Below, piece by piece: positions 16,518 to 24,526 of a DNA stretch of 41,221 nucleotides. This DNA comes from Verrucomicrobiia bacterium (GTDB taxonomy: Bacteria > Verrucomicrobiota > Verrucomicrobiia > Verrucomicrobiales > DEV007): NCBI GenBank assembly GCA_030425385.1, contig JAUIAH010000049.1:1-41221 (forward strand), given 5' to 3'. The translations under genes were made by a program, and so were the position numbers. The notes beneath the pieces were generated by a model. It worked only from the letters and a program-made list of their open reading frames with translations, did not search any database and was not told the DNA's origin. Each line of letters opens with the position of its first letter. Positions within the stretch are counted from its first letter, which is position 1.

Positions 16518-18365
16518 ATGCTCCAAGTTTATCTTCACCGCTTTCAGAAAGCGCTCTGGTTGAGTAAGCGTGTAGGGGCCGTGATCGTGATGGTATTCCT
16601 CTGCGTTGCGGGGTGGTGGCTTCTTCAAGTAGAGCCGCCCCCTGCCAGTTCTGGTCCTGACATGGTCGCCAAACCAGTCATCATGTCACCTTCGGCTGCC
16701 GACAAAGAGGCTCTACCTGTGAGCGTCTACGCCGAAACGCATGAGCTTTCACACCAAGGTGGGCACGCTCAATGGTTCGGACACGACGTCGCCATCGACG
16801 GCAATTTGGCCCTCGTCGCCCATCGTCGCGATGCCCAATTCGGGCACGCCGCCGGACTTGTCTACGCCTATCGGCGTGCCAGCGCGACGGCTCCATGGGA
16901 ATCTATTGGCCACCTAAGACCGAAGAGTGGCCACCAAGCAGAAGATCGATTCGGCATCGTCATCGCCCTGTCAGGGCACACCTGCGCCATCGCTTCCGAC
17001 TTTCATTATGACCACGCTGGCTCACCTCGACATGGAGAGGTCTTCATCTTTCAGTTTGATGAAGAATCCCTCACCTGGAAGCAGACCGCCCGCCTCGCCT
17101 CTCCACAGAGTCCTCAAAAGCGTGCCGCCAGACGCGCGCTCAAGCCAACTTGGCGCAACTTTGGCATCCCGTTAGAATTGTGCGGCAACCTGCTCATTGC
17201 CGGAGAAGGGTCGCCCAAACGCCTTCACCTCTTTCAGCGCAGGAGCGAGGGTGATTGGGACCATCTTCAAACCATCGTCGATGGAGGGAGCAGCATCGCC
17301 CTCTCAGAAAAGGTTCTCGCCATCGGGCACGGCACCCACGTAGACGTGTATGAGCGTCAGGATCTCGACCATTCCTTTGAGCACATCCAGAAGCTGCGCG
17401 AGCAAGAAGCGCGCTTTCACTACGGCACCTTTCTCAGCACAGACGGCGACAGAATCGCCATCAGCGACTTCCAACACCTTGAGCGCAACCGATTCAATCA
17501 CGTCCATCTCTATCAACGATCCAATGGACAGTGGCGTAAAGAGCGCACCTTCTCCGACCCGCTGATGCTTCATGACCCAGGCATGCATCCTAGCCCGCTC
17601 ATCAGAGATTCTCTCCTCGTCATCACCTGGCCATTCGGAAGGCCCAACAGCACATATGTCTATCATCACCACCAAGGGCGCTGGCAACACCGTGGAAGCC
17701 TGCAATCGGTAATCTCTCCCGTTTCGGGAGAAATCAGCCAATCCTTGGACGGGAATCAACTCCTTCTCGGTGCCTGGAGGTATTCGAGAGCCCACCTCTT
17801 CGACCTCGGTCCCATGCTCGCTGGCGCGCGTGGCCGACCTCCCCTCTTTATCCAAGACGTCCACGTCTGGCCCCACCCTCGCTTTCGTGACAAACACCTT
17901 CCCCGGGCTGTCGTCGACGGCGATCTTCACACATTCACGTATCTCACGGAGGACTACAACCGAGAGCCCGCGACCATCGCGCTCGATTTCCAGTCCTCTC
18001 AAACCATCGACCGGATCCGTCTCATCAAAGGCACACGACAGGATGTCGTCATTGCTCCCGACTACGAAATCCTCGTCACCAACGCACCCACGCACATCCC
18101 GCCAAGTGAACGCCCCTGGCGACGGGTCACTGGCCTGCGCACCGGCACCCCGGAAGATCGAGCGCAAGAAGCTCTCCAAGCCGAAGAGATCCATCCCAAT
18201 GGCGCCATCGTTGGAGACACTCACCATTCTCATCAGGGAGATAGCCTTCATGCCACGCTTACCTTTGATCCTATTCAAGCTACCGCGCTCGCCCTTCGCT
18301 TTCACCATCCCGGACAGCCCGTGCACGCCTGTCTTTACGAGATTGAGATCTACCCAGCGCTCTAG
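16518..18365 (+). CDS. Membrane-anchored beta-propeller-like protein with discoidin-like C-terminal domain
   Basis: 615 aa. It starts MLQVYLHRFQKALWLSKRVG, then a single membrane helix (AVIVMVFLCVAGWWLL) and an external part. Repeating units of about 55-70 residues (GHDVAIDGNLALVAHRRD, GIVIALSGHTCAIASDFHYD, TFLSTDGDRIAISDF) have the shape of FG-GAP/integrin-alpha-like propeller blades. The C-terminal part (IQDVHVWPHPRF ... VVDGDLHTFTYLTEDYNREP ... LDFQSSQTIDRIRLIKG) resembles an F5/8-type (discoidin) binding domain. The genes at 18369 and 20286 are paralogues with the same organisation. Only 3 bases separate it from the next gene, so they probably form an operon. A long open frame on the opposite strand is a codon-bias shadow. 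Confidence 0.75.
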   Translation: MLQVYLHRFQKALWLSKRVGAVIVMVFLCVAGWWLLQVEPPPASSGPDMVAKPVIMSPSAADKEALPVSVYAETHELSHQGGHAQWFGHDVAIDGNLALVAHRRDAQFGHAAGLVYAYRRASATAPWESIGHLRPKSGHQAEDRFGIVIALSGHTCAIASDFHYDHAGSPRHGEVFIFQFDEESLTWKQTARLASPQSPQKRAARRALKPTWRNFGIPLELCGNLLIAGEGSPKRLHLFQRRSEGDWDHLQTIVDGGSSIALSEKVLAIGHGTHVDVYERQDLDHSFEHIQKLREQEARFHYGTFLSTDGDRIAISDFQHLERNRFNHVHLYQRSNGQWRKERTFSDPLMLHDPGMHPSPLIRDSLLVITWPFGRPNSTYVYHHHQGRWQHRGSLQSVISPVSGEISQSLDGNQLLLGAWRYSRAHLFDLGPMLAGARGRPPLFIQDVHVWPHPRFRDKHLPRAVVDGDLHTFTYLTEDYNREPATIALDFQSSQTIDRIRLIKGTRQDVVIAPDYEILVTNAPTHIPPSERPWRRVTGLRTGTPEDRAQEALQAEEIHPNGAIVGDTHHSHQGDSLHATLTFDPIQATALALRFHHPGQPVHACLYEIEIYPAL

Positions 18366-18368
18366 CAC

Positions 18369-20060
18369 ATGACGACGGTCTATCTGAAGCACATGCGGCT
18401 CCTTATCTTGCTAGGGAGCCTCACATTCGCAAAGGCCCAGCAACCCTCCACCGTGGTTCGCCCACCGGGTACCCACTGGGAAACCCAAGTCTTCACTCCT
18501 CCGCAACCCAACCACCTCGATACCCTCGGCTTCGGCACCACCCTGGCTGCCGACGGTGATCTCGCCATTGTTGGTCATCCGCATGATCCCACCGATGGCA
18601 AAGACGCTGGTTTCCTCTACACCTTCGATCTCGCTGATGGGGGATTCTGGAGACGTGGGCCAGATCTATCGATCAAAGGCCCTCGCACTACGCATCAACT
18701 AGGTTACATGACAGCCATCTCCGGCCATCGGTTTGCCGCCGCCATCAGGGACCGCGCGGAGACACCCTTCATCGGAGTCCTCAGAGGGTTCGCCAGAGAT
18801 GCGGAGAGTCTAACATGGCAAGAAGGCCCTCATCACATTTCGCCGAACCAAGCCACCCAACCCTTTGGATACGGCACTCAGATCGCGATGGAGGACAACG
18901 TGATGGTGATTGGCCAGGGCATTCCCCACCCACACGCCGTGCACGTTTACGTCTGCACCGATGAGCATCAGTGGACGCACCAGCACAGCCTTCCCATCCA
19001 ACCGGCGCACAGCCTCATTCTCCACCGGAAACAACTGATCTTCGGAACGGGCAAAGAAGTCTTCATCTACCGCAACTGGGAACACGCTCAAGTCCTTCGA
19101 TCACCCTTCACTCCCGGAGCCTTCGGGCAGGCGCTCGCTGCAGATGGCGACGATCTCTACATCGCCGATCCCTATGTCGCCTATCAAGAACGCATCGGCG
19201 TCATCCACCACTACACATTCATCAACGGGCAATACCAGCGGGTCGGCACCATTCCTGCCCCCATCCCTGTCGTCCATCCCACCTTCGGGCATTCGCTCGC
19301 CGCTCAGAAGGGCCTGCTCGCCGTCGGCATGCTCGGCCACAACTCTCCCGGCCGCCACCACGGGGCCGTTGCCCTCTATCAAAAGTCAACCACGCCACCA
19401 GCCGCCACCCCACAACTCATCGCCTACCTCACCCCCTCCCAAGGCGACTACCGCGAAGGCTTCAGTCACGCCTTGGCTTTCGCCGGAACAGATCACCTCC
19501 TCGTCAGCGCTCCGCAAGCCAACCGCCTCCACACCTACCACCTCCCACCCATCCTTGAAGCCGCCGCCAAAGGCAACCGCCCTCCACTCGTCCTGGCAAA
19601 CATCCACATTTGGCCGCACCCCCGTCGCCTCAATCAGCCTCCCATCTTCGCCCTCGACGGGAATCATCACACCTACAGCCACCTAACGGAACACCTTAAT
19701 CGCCAGCCCTTCACCGTCGCTGTTACCCTAACGCAGCCACGTCTTGTCAGCCAACTCCACCTCCACGAAGCCTCCCACCACGGAGGCCATGAGCACCTCG
19801 CCATCGACGTCCTCTACGCCAATCCCAGCGATTCCAGTCCCATCCAGAAACGCCAACTCCTTCCCGTCGAGAATCTCACCACCACCCACAGAGCCGCAGG
19901 AGAAGCCACCCGTCTCACCACCCACAGCTTCACCCCCGTCCTCACCAAAGCTCTCGCCCTCAGCGTTCGATTCAAGGGCAATCCGCAACCCGCACACCAA
20001 CCCCTGCACTATCACCTCCGCGAAATCCAACTCTTCAGCCCCGCAAGAAGCGCACCCTGA
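18369..20060 (+). CDS. Secreted beta-propeller-like protein with discoidin-like domain (paralogue)
   Basis: 563 aa. The start at 18369 (MTTVYLKHMRLLILLGSL, then TFAKAQQ) is preferred because the VYLKH segment matches VYLH at the start of both paralogues; ATG 18393 would leave a shorter signal peptide. Blades read TLAADGDLAIVGHPHD, MTAISGHRFAAAIRDR, QIAMEDNVMVIGQG, ALAADGDDLYIADPY and SLAAQKGLLAVGMLG. The C-terminal domain parallels that of the upstream gene (LANIHIWPHPRRLNQPP ... ALDGNHHTYSHLTEHLNRQP). It is probably exported and co-transcribed with the gene at 16518. The ligand is unknown. The 3' half is extremely rich in C-ending codons. Confidence 0.75.
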   Translation: MTTVYLKHMRLLILLGSLTFAKAQQPSTVVRPPGTHWETQVFTPPQPNHLDTLGFGTTLAADGDLAIVGHPHDPTDGKDAGFLYTFDLADGGFWRRGPDLSIKGPRTTHQLGYMTAISGHRFAAAIRDRAETPFIGVLRGFARDAESLTWQEGPHHISPNQATQPFGYGTQIAMEDNVMVIGQGIPHPHAVHVYVCTDEHQWTHQHSLPIQPAHSLILHRKQLIFGTGKEVFIYRNWEHAQVLRSPFTPGAFGQALAADGDDLYIADPYVAYQERIGVIHHYTFINGQYQRVGTIPAPIPVVHPTFGHSLAAQKGLLAVGMLGHNSPGRHHGAVALYQKSTTPPAATPQLIAYLTPSQGDYREGFSHALAFAGTDHLLVSAPQANRLHTYHLPPILEAAAKGNRPPLVLANIHIWPHPRRLNQPPIFALDGNHHTYSHLTEHLNRQPFTVAVTLTQPRLVSQLHLHEASHHGGHEHLAIDVLYANPSDSSPIQKRQLLPVENLTTTHRAAGEATRLTTHSFTPVLTKALALSVRFKGNPQPAHQPLHYHLREIQLFSPARSAP

Positions 20061-20117
20061 AAACCATACTCTCACAGAGAAATGATAGGAATATTCATCT
20101 CCCGCTGAGCAACTCTC

Positions 20118-20275
20118 GGTGGCTTCCAGCTGAACGCGAATAACACGAATCAAGGGCTTGAAGGAAAGAGAGTTACAGAACTTTAAGAACTCATTCGCAG
20201 GAATTGAGCCAATCTTTGCTTAACTCTTTCCTTATTAGTGCGCTATCAGTGTTTATCAGTGGTTTATATCCGTTT
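20118..20275. repeat. Intergenic repeat remnant with inverted-repeat-like ends
   Basis: The gap between two propeller genes contains GGTGGCTTCCAGC at 20118-20130, a partial copy of the palindromic repeat found complete at 23290 and 23802. It is followed by TGAACGCGAATAACACGAAT. At the far end it has TTAGTGCGCTATCAGTG followed by TTTATCAGTGGTTTA, which on the other strand has the same style (ACTGATAAACACTGATAG). The two ends look like degenerate arms of a small non-autonomous element. Confidence 0.45.
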
Positions 20276-20285
20276 CTAAGGTAAC

Positions 20286-21698
20286 ATGCTCCAAGTCTAC
20301 CTTCACGTTCATCGCACCCGCCTATGCGTGCTTGCGGGAATCGCGGCTCTGTTAGCGTCCGCGATCCTCGCCCTAGTGTTCTATTGGATCGATGCCCGCA
20401 AGCCACGACTTGAGAGTGGGAATGTCAGGGCTGTGTCCGTGATCGGCTTGACGGGGGATCCTGACAACATCATCGGAACCGAACTCCCCCGGACAATCCC
20501 CAACCGCCTTGGCCAACATCCATCTGACCCGGCCGAAGATCACTTCGGCCAAGTCATCAGGGGAGACGACCACACGCTCTGTGTCGCCGCACCGTCCGAT
20601 GACCAAGCCGCGCGCAACGCCGGAGCCCTCTATGTCTACCACCGACCGAATCCCCAAAGCCCCTGGCAACAAACCCAGCATCTCCAACCCTCCGAGAATG
20701 CTGGCGGGAGTCACTTCGGGTTGCCCTTTGCCTTCAGCGGCAACCACATCGCCGTCGCCGCCCAGCACTCCGAGGCTCATGGAACTACCAAACCAGAAGT
20801 TGTCTACCTCTTCGAAAACCAGCCCAACGCAGAAGGCCAATCCCATTGGAAGGAGATCCAACGCCTCCGCCCAACCGCTCAGAACCCACCCAAACAAGGC
20901 GTCCGATTTGGATGTGGGGTTGCCCTCTCAGGAGATTGGTTAGCCATCGGAGCCCGGCTGGAACCCATCCCGGACTCCAAACGTCAAGGCATGCTCTACC
21001 TTTTCAAGCGGGATACAAGAACCAGCCAGTGGACCCTCCACCAGAAGATTGCTTATCCTGGCAAATTCGATGCCTGGTGTTTCGCCTGGGGCCTTCAAAT
21101 GGACGGCCCACACTTGCTCGCCAGCGGACATTTGGGCCTCGATGCCCCTACCCCGGGGGAAGCCTTCTGCTACCACCTCGATGCCGCCGCCAATCAATGG
21201 CAACTCCTCCAACGACTCGAGCATCCCGGTGACTATGAATCCTCCCACTGGGCCATCCAAGGGCACCGGCTTGCCATCACCTCCACGCGTGGCCAAGGCG
21301 GTCTCGGTGTCGCCCACATCTACGACTACAATGTCCAAAAGCACCAATGGATCCACCAACTCGACCTCCACTCGGGAGTCAAGAGCCGCACCGGATTCGG
21401 CGTCGGCCTTGCTGTTTATGGCGCTCACATCCTCGTCGGCGCTCCCACGGATAGTTCCAGCGGCCCCCAGCACGGCACCGCCTACCACTTTGCACTTTCG
21501 GAACCGAACCCAAATGATTCAACGAAAGCCAAAGTGCTCACGGTCAAACGTCTCATCCCGCCCACCAACCATCCCAACTCCCAATTCGGCTCGGCCCTCC
21601 ACGCCACTGCCCACGATTGGGTGGTGGGAGCCATGGGCCACAGTGACAACCACCCCGCTACCGGAGCCGCCTACGTTTATCCAGCCACATCTCACTGA
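20286..21698 (+). CDS. Membrane-anchored beta-propeller-like protein (third paralogue, no discoidin domain)
   Basis: 470 aa. It starts MLQVYLHVHRTRLCVLAGIA with a membrane helix through LALVFYWI, then an external propeller. Blades include GQVIRGDDHTLCVAAPSDDQ, GLPFAFSGNHIAVAAQHSE, GCGVALSGDWLAIGARLE and GVGLAVYGAHILVGAPTDSS, and the chain ends soon after the blade HDWVVGAMGHSD. Unlike its two paralogues it lacks the discoidin-like C-terminal domain. A 3' fragment of a fourth copy lies at 26359-26782, with about 108 bases nearly identical to 21335-21442. A repeat-rich 225-base spacer separates it from the upstream pair, so it may have its own promoter. Confidence 0.75.
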   Translation: MLQVYLHVHRTRLCVLAGIAALLASAILALVFYWIDARKPRLESGNVRAVSVIGLTGDPDNIIGTELPRTIPNRLGQHPSDPAEDHFGQVIRGDDHTLCVAAPSDDQAARNAGALYVYHRPNPQSPWQQTQHLQPSENAGGSHFGLPFAFSGNHIAVAAQHSEAHGTTKPEVVYLFENQPNAEGQSHWKEIQRLRPTAQNPPKQGVRFGCGVALSGDWLAIGARLEPIPDSKRQGMLYLFKRDTRTSQWTLHQKIAYPGKFDAWCFAWGLQMDGPHLLASGHLGLDAPTPGEAFCYHLDAAANQWQLLQRLEHPGDYESSHWAIQGHRLAITSTRGQGGLGVAHIYDYNVQKHQWIHQLDLHSGVKSRTGFGVGLAVYGAHILVGAPTDSSSGPQHGTAYHFALSEPNPNDSTKAKVLTVKRLIPPTNHPNSQFGSALHATAHDWVVGAMGHSDNHPATGAAYVYPATSH

Positions 21699-21720
21699 CA
21701 GAAGCAGATTCTCCGGGCGC

Positions 21721-21738
21721 GCCGACGTCCCCGTCGGC
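21721..21738. repeat. Palindromic hairpin element after propeller gene
   Basis: GCCGACG-TCCC-CGTCGGC is a perfect seven-pair stem with a four-base loop, 22 bases after the stop codon of the 20286 gene and between it and the convergent toxin gene. Without a T-tract it is more like a short intergenic palindromic repeat than a classical terminator, but it may still stabilise or end transcripts. Confidence 0.5.
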
Positions 21739-21815
21739 CAACTTGCCGCCGCGCGATGCGCAAGGAACCCCATCCAAGCTTGCCCAATGACTTGGCAATG
21801 ATTGAAACTGTTTTG

Positions 21816-22109
21816 TTAGGAATCGATGCCTCTGTCACGTAAGAGCGATTCAATGGCTTCAGGGGACTGTCGAAGGTCGATCAGTGCCAGGACAATGATT
21901 CGTGTAGCGTCACTAGAGTAGAAGAGCCCGTAGACACGTCGATTCCCCACCAGAGCTCGACGCACCTTGTCGGACTCTGGCGAGCCCATCTCTGGGAACA
22001 GTCGCAGCAGCTGCACAAGACCGTCAATAGCGCTCGTGGGAGCGAGTCTCGCATCTGCGTTGAGGTAGTCCTGGGACGCTCCCGATGTCCAAATGACCTC
22101 CAGAGTCAT
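21816..22109 (-). CDS. ParE/RelE-family toxin
   Basis: 97 aa. The sequence (VIWTSGASQDYLNADARL, GLVQLLRLFPEMGSPES, VRRALVGNRRVYGLFYSSDA, RIIVLALIDLRQSPEAI) fits the RelE/ParE toxin fold: N-terminal helices, a basic beta strand and a 'I.VLAI.D.R..P..I' C-terminus. Members either cleave ribosome-bound mRNA (RelE) or poison gyrase (ParE); sequence alone does not decide. It overlaps its antitoxin by ATGA (22106-22109), the standard layout of type II modules. Confidence 0.85.
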   Translation of the reverse strand: MTLEVIWTSGASQDYLNADARLAPTSAIDGLVQLLRLFPEMGSPESDKVRRALVGNRRVYGLFYSSDATRIIVLALIDLRQSPEAIESLLRDRGIDS

Positions 22110-22318
22110 CCCCGCTGGTCTCGGAGATCTTCCCAGGTCGTCCCTGACTCCGGGGAATTCAGAAACTGTTCGAGGCGGCTTTCCAACAGCTCGACAGCCT
22201 GAGATGTGAGAGAGGGAATCCCACCGCTTCTGGCGGCCTTCCTTGCAAGTTCAGCAGCGAGCTCTAACTGAGCATTTGGGCTGAGGCTTTCTAACTCAGG
22301 GAATCTCTCTGCAATCAC
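22106..22318 (-). CDS. Antitoxin of the ParE/RelE-type module
   Basis: 70 aa acidic, helical protein (ERFPELESLSPNAQLELAAE, LLESRLEQFLNSPESGTTWE) of the kind of small addiction-module antitoxin that precedes RelE/ParE toxins. The start codon is GTG at 22318; no in-frame ATG lies near. A C-terminal WEDLRDQRG segment is likely the toxin-binding tail. It should bind and neutralise the toxin and repress the promoter just upstream, next to the palindromic repeat region. Confidence 0.75.
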   Translation of the reverse strand: MIAERFPELESLSPNAQLELAAELARKAARSGGIPSLTSQAVELLESRLEQFLNSPESGTTWEDLRDQRG

Positions 22319-22664
22319 CCTCTAAGGTTACCTTGCTTGAAGCCAGGACGCAAGCCGCAAGAAGTCCGCCCCCAAAGGCTTCCCAGCCCCCAGTAGCGGA
22401 ATTCGTGAGAATTCCGACCACCGTACACCACGAGCCACCCATAGCCGAATTAGTGAGGATTCCGGCCACCGTTCAACCGCCCGCCAATCCCAATCTCAAT
22501 CCAACCGCACAGGTACAGGCATTCGGCATTCGCGTCCACTCGCGGTTCAGCCCCCATCTAAGACTAAGACAATCCCCTAAGCCATCCTCAGGGAAATTGA
22601 CGGATGCTAGGCATTGGCAACGCTGTCCTACTCGCGAAGAATCACCTGAACTCATTCCCAATCC
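22319..22664. other. Repeat-bearing intergenic region, no gene seen
   Basis: 346 bases between the divergent antitoxin gene and the 22665 gene. It carries the tandem hairpin repeats at 22393-22470 and a separate repeat-like piece, CATTCGCGTCCACTCGCGG, near 22525, similar in style to the element at 20118-20275. The open frame across it is repeat-derived and lacks signs of coding. Confidence 0.5.
22393..22470. repeat. Two direct copies of a hairpin repeat (intact and decayed)
   Basis: Copy 1 at 22393-22422 contains CGGAATTC-GTGA-GAATTCCG, a perfect eight-pair hairpin. Copy 2 at 22441-22470 matches copy 1 at 25 of 30 bases, but its stem is broken (CCGAATTA-GTGA-GGATTCCGG). The copies start 48 bases apart and both end in CCACC. 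This looks like a small intergenic palindromic repeat that has duplicated locally. Confidence 0.6.
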
Positions 22665-23264
22665 ATGAACCGCCTACTCCTCAGCACCCTGGCAATGATC
22701 GGCTTCGTCTCCACGCAATGTGCCCCTGCCGATCAATCCACAGGAGACACCCTAGCAGACGCCCCTGCCGATTGGACCTACTGGCCCAAGAAATCCGAAG
22801 ACGGCCTTGAGTCGTACCTTCGGATCCCACCCGGCTTCGAATCCATCCCGCCCCTCGTCTCCAGTGACGACAACACCCTCATCAACGGCCGCTTCCGTTC
22901 CCCCGACGGCCTCGTCGAGTTTGCGATTATCGTCAAAAACGGCCGCAACTACCCCAGGCAACTTCTCAAACGTCTCATCGACCTCATCGTCGCCCCTGAC
23001 GAAAGCCTGTCCTCACGTCGATCCAGCATCGAGCGCGTCCAGACCGAATCCGACATCACGAATTTCAGCTACCAAGAACAAATCACCATTACCTCCAAAG
23101 ACGCCAGCTACACCCGCTACTGCTCCCAAGAACTCACTACCTCCATCCACCCCGGCGCCGCACTCTTCCTCTGGGAATTCCAAGTCAGCAACGAAGCCGC
23201 CCGCAAGAAATACCAGGAAGCCTACAAAACCTTCAAAGCAAACATCAGCCTAGGTGAATTCTGA
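22665..23264 (+). CDS. Small secreted protein, possible lipoprotein, function unknown
   Basis: 199 aa. The N-terminus MNRLLLSTLAMIGFVSTQCA is a signal peptide. The Cys at residue 19 could be lipidated, although 'STQC' is not a canonical lipobox. The remainder contains YLRIPPGFESIPPLVSSDDN, FRSPDGLVEFAIIVKNGRN and SIHPGAALFLWEFQVSNEAA and ends in a helical segment. I do not recognise a family; the alternating pattern suggests a compact alpha/beta periplasmic domain. It is flanked by palindromic repeats on both sides, so it probably stands alone. Confidence 0.7.
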   Translation: MNRLLLSTLAMIGFVSTQCAPADQSTGDTLADAPADWTYWPKKSEDGLESYLRIPPGFESIPPLVSSDDNTLINGRFRSPDGLVEFAIIVKNGRNYPRQLLKRLIDLIVAPDESLSSRRSSIERVQTESDITNFSYQEQITITSKDASYTRYCSQELTTSIHPGAALFLWEFQVSNEAARKKYQEAYKTFKANISLGEF

Positions 23265-23289
23265 CGAACGCATATCGGTTTGAGTGGGA

Positions 23290-23327
23290 AAGCAGCAATC
23301 GTAGTGGTGGCTTCCAGCCGCCCAGCC
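23290..23327. repeat. Palindromic intergenic repeat, copy 1
   Basis: A 38-base element (AAGCAGCAATCGTAGTGG, then TGGCTTCCAGCCGCC) matching the copy at 23802-23839 at 35 of 38 bases. The core forms a stem around TCC. Both copies follow the stop codon of a small secreted-protein gene. Confidence 0.7.
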
Positions 23328-23379
23328 CATCCCTGGCTCGCCAAATCGCTGCGAACCCTCACTATCCCAACCACTCATC

Positions 23380-23781
23380 ATGAAAGCCACCATTCATACC
23401 CTGGCGATCGCATTCTCCCTCACATTCTTCGTTCAGGCAGACAAGCCCCACACACCAAAGCCCGGGTCAAAGGCTCGCAAAGCCATCTGCGACGCTGTCC
23501 GTGTCGCCGACTCTCATTCCTCCCACAAATTCGTCGTCCAATTCCTACGCATTGACGGTGACTGGGCAGGTTTCGTTGGCAAACCGGAAGGCTTGGACGC
23601 CACTTACACCGCCCTCCTCCATCGCGGACAGGACAAGAAATGGAAAGCCGTTACCTTCCAATCGCACGGCGACGTCCCCACCTCCGCCTCATTCACAGGC
23701 GGCAAACTCGTTCCCCTATCCGTCTACCCAGACATCATCCTCCGTGGAGAATTGGAATCCAGAGAGCTCAACTCGGACTAA
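23380..23781 (+). CDS. Small secreted protein, function unknown
   Basis: 133 aa. MKATIHTLAIAFSLTFFVQA is a clear signal peptide with cleavage after QA. The mature domain of about 110 residues (ARKAICDAVRVADSHSSHKF, FLRIDGDWAGFVGKPEGLDA, ALLHRGQDKKWKAV) has a beta-rich pattern reminiscent of small lipocalin- or NTF2-like periplasmic domains, but no family can be named. It lies between the two copies of the 38-base repeat. Confidence 0.7.
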   Translation: MKATIHTLAIAFSLTFFVQADKPHTPKPGSKARKAICDAVRVADSHSSHKFVVQFLRIDGDWAGFVGKPEGLDATYTALLHRGQDKKWKAVTFQSHGDVPTSASFTGGKLVPLSVYPDIILRGELESRELNSD

Positions 23782-23801
23782 CACTGGCCTATTGTGTCAA
23801 A

Positions 23802-23839
23802 AAGCAGCAATCGTAGCGGCGGCTTCCAGCCGCCTAGCC
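23802..23839. repeat. Palindromic intergenic repeat, copy 2
   Basis: The core GGCGGCT-TCC-AGCCGCC is a perfect seven-pair hairpin. The three differences from copy 1 are T/C or C/T; two of them change the left arm (TGGTGGCT versus CGGCGGCT), where G-T pairing in copy 1 keeps the stem. It lies between a secreted-protein gene and the convergent toxin gene. Confidence 0.7.
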
Positions 23840-23879
23840 TATTTCCGGAACAAGTCCCACTTGCTTGTCTGGCTGCTTT

Positions 23880-24275
23880 CTAACTTTGCCACAAACGCAA
23901 CCCCGTGACCTGGCAAAAATGCTTGTCAAAAGTCACCAGCACAGCCCCTCGATCCATGGCATGAGCGGCGATCCAAATATCATTCGTAGGGATCGGAGTC
24001 TTCTTCGATCTCAGATAGTTCACAATCTGCGCATACTGCTCCGCAACGGCTTCCGTCGTCTGCAAAACGCGTACGGAAGGCTTCAGTAGGAAACGCTTCA
24101 GCTGTTTCCGATTCCGGTCCTCTTGATTTCCACTTTGAAAGCCAGCCAACAACTCCCCCAGCACCGTGACGGGAACATAAGTTCGCTCCGCTTGCGAAAG
24201 TGCATCGAGCACATCCTCATTCCCCCGAGAGAGCTCCGAGTAGGCGTTCGTATCCAGAACAATCCGAGAACTCAT
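23880..24275 (-). CDS. VapC-type PIN-domain ribonuclease toxin
   Basis: 131 aa from ATG 24275, preferred over an upstream GTG because it gives an ATGA overlap with the antitoxin gene. PIN-domain acidic residues are all visible: RIVLDTNAYSELSRG (first Asp), VTVLGELLAGF (Glu), IPTNDIWIAAHAMD (Asp) and LVTFDKHFCQVTG (last Asp). VapC toxins are Mg-dependent endoribonucleases, often cutting tRNA or 23S rRNA. It pairs with the ribbon-helix-helix antitoxin upstream. Confidence 0.92.
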   Translation of the reverse strand: MSSRIVLDTNAYSELSRGNEDVLDALSQAERTYVPVTVLGELLAGFQSGNQEDRNRKQLKRFLLKPSVRVLQTTEAVAEQYAQIVNYLRSKKTPIPTNDIWIAAHAMDRGAVLVTFDKHFCQVTGLRLWQS

Positions 24276-24526
24276 TGCCACACCTCATCGTCAATCGCAT
24301 TAAAAGCGGCTACCGTCTGATTGAACGTCTCCGCTTCCGCATCGCTCCACTGCCCGCAGAACTCCTCAAAGTCTTCTCGGAAGTCGATCTGGGCCTTGTC
24401 TAGCCCCAAACGCTCCCGCAATAGGCTCTTGATCAATTGGTTAAGACTCAAGCCGCGCTGAGCAGCCAGCTCCCCAAGCCGAGCCTCCAAGTCATCGTCT
24501 AACCGATGAATCGTGATCGATTTCAT
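24272..24526 (-). CDS. Ribbon-helix-helix antitoxin of the VapBC-type module
   Basis: 84 aa. MKSITIHRLDDDLEARLGEL, then AAQRGLSLNQLIKSLLRE, is an Arc/CopG-like ribbon-helix-helix DNA-binding domain. The acidic C-terminus (FEEFCGQWSDAEAETFNQTV) is the expected toxin-neutralising tail. It should form the autorepressing complex with the overlapping PIN toxin. The promoter should lie in the 222 bases upstream of 24526. Confidence 0.88.
   Translation of the reverse strand: MKSITIHRLDDDLEARLGELAAQRGLSLNQLIKSLLRERLGLDKAQIDFREDFEEFCGQWSDAEAETFNQTVAAFNAIDDEVWQ

Noticed and set aside
17304-18392. Long open frame (362 codons) on the minus strand opposite the first propeller gene
   Set aside because: It is exactly antisense to a gene with clear repeats and signal anchor; its product has no family motif or signal, and such shadows are common in GC-rich, codon-biased genes.
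22333-22668. 111-codon plus-strand frame before the 22665 gene
   Set aside because: It consists of translated palindromic repeats (repeated FVRIPTTV / LVRIPATV), so it is repeat DNA and not a gene.
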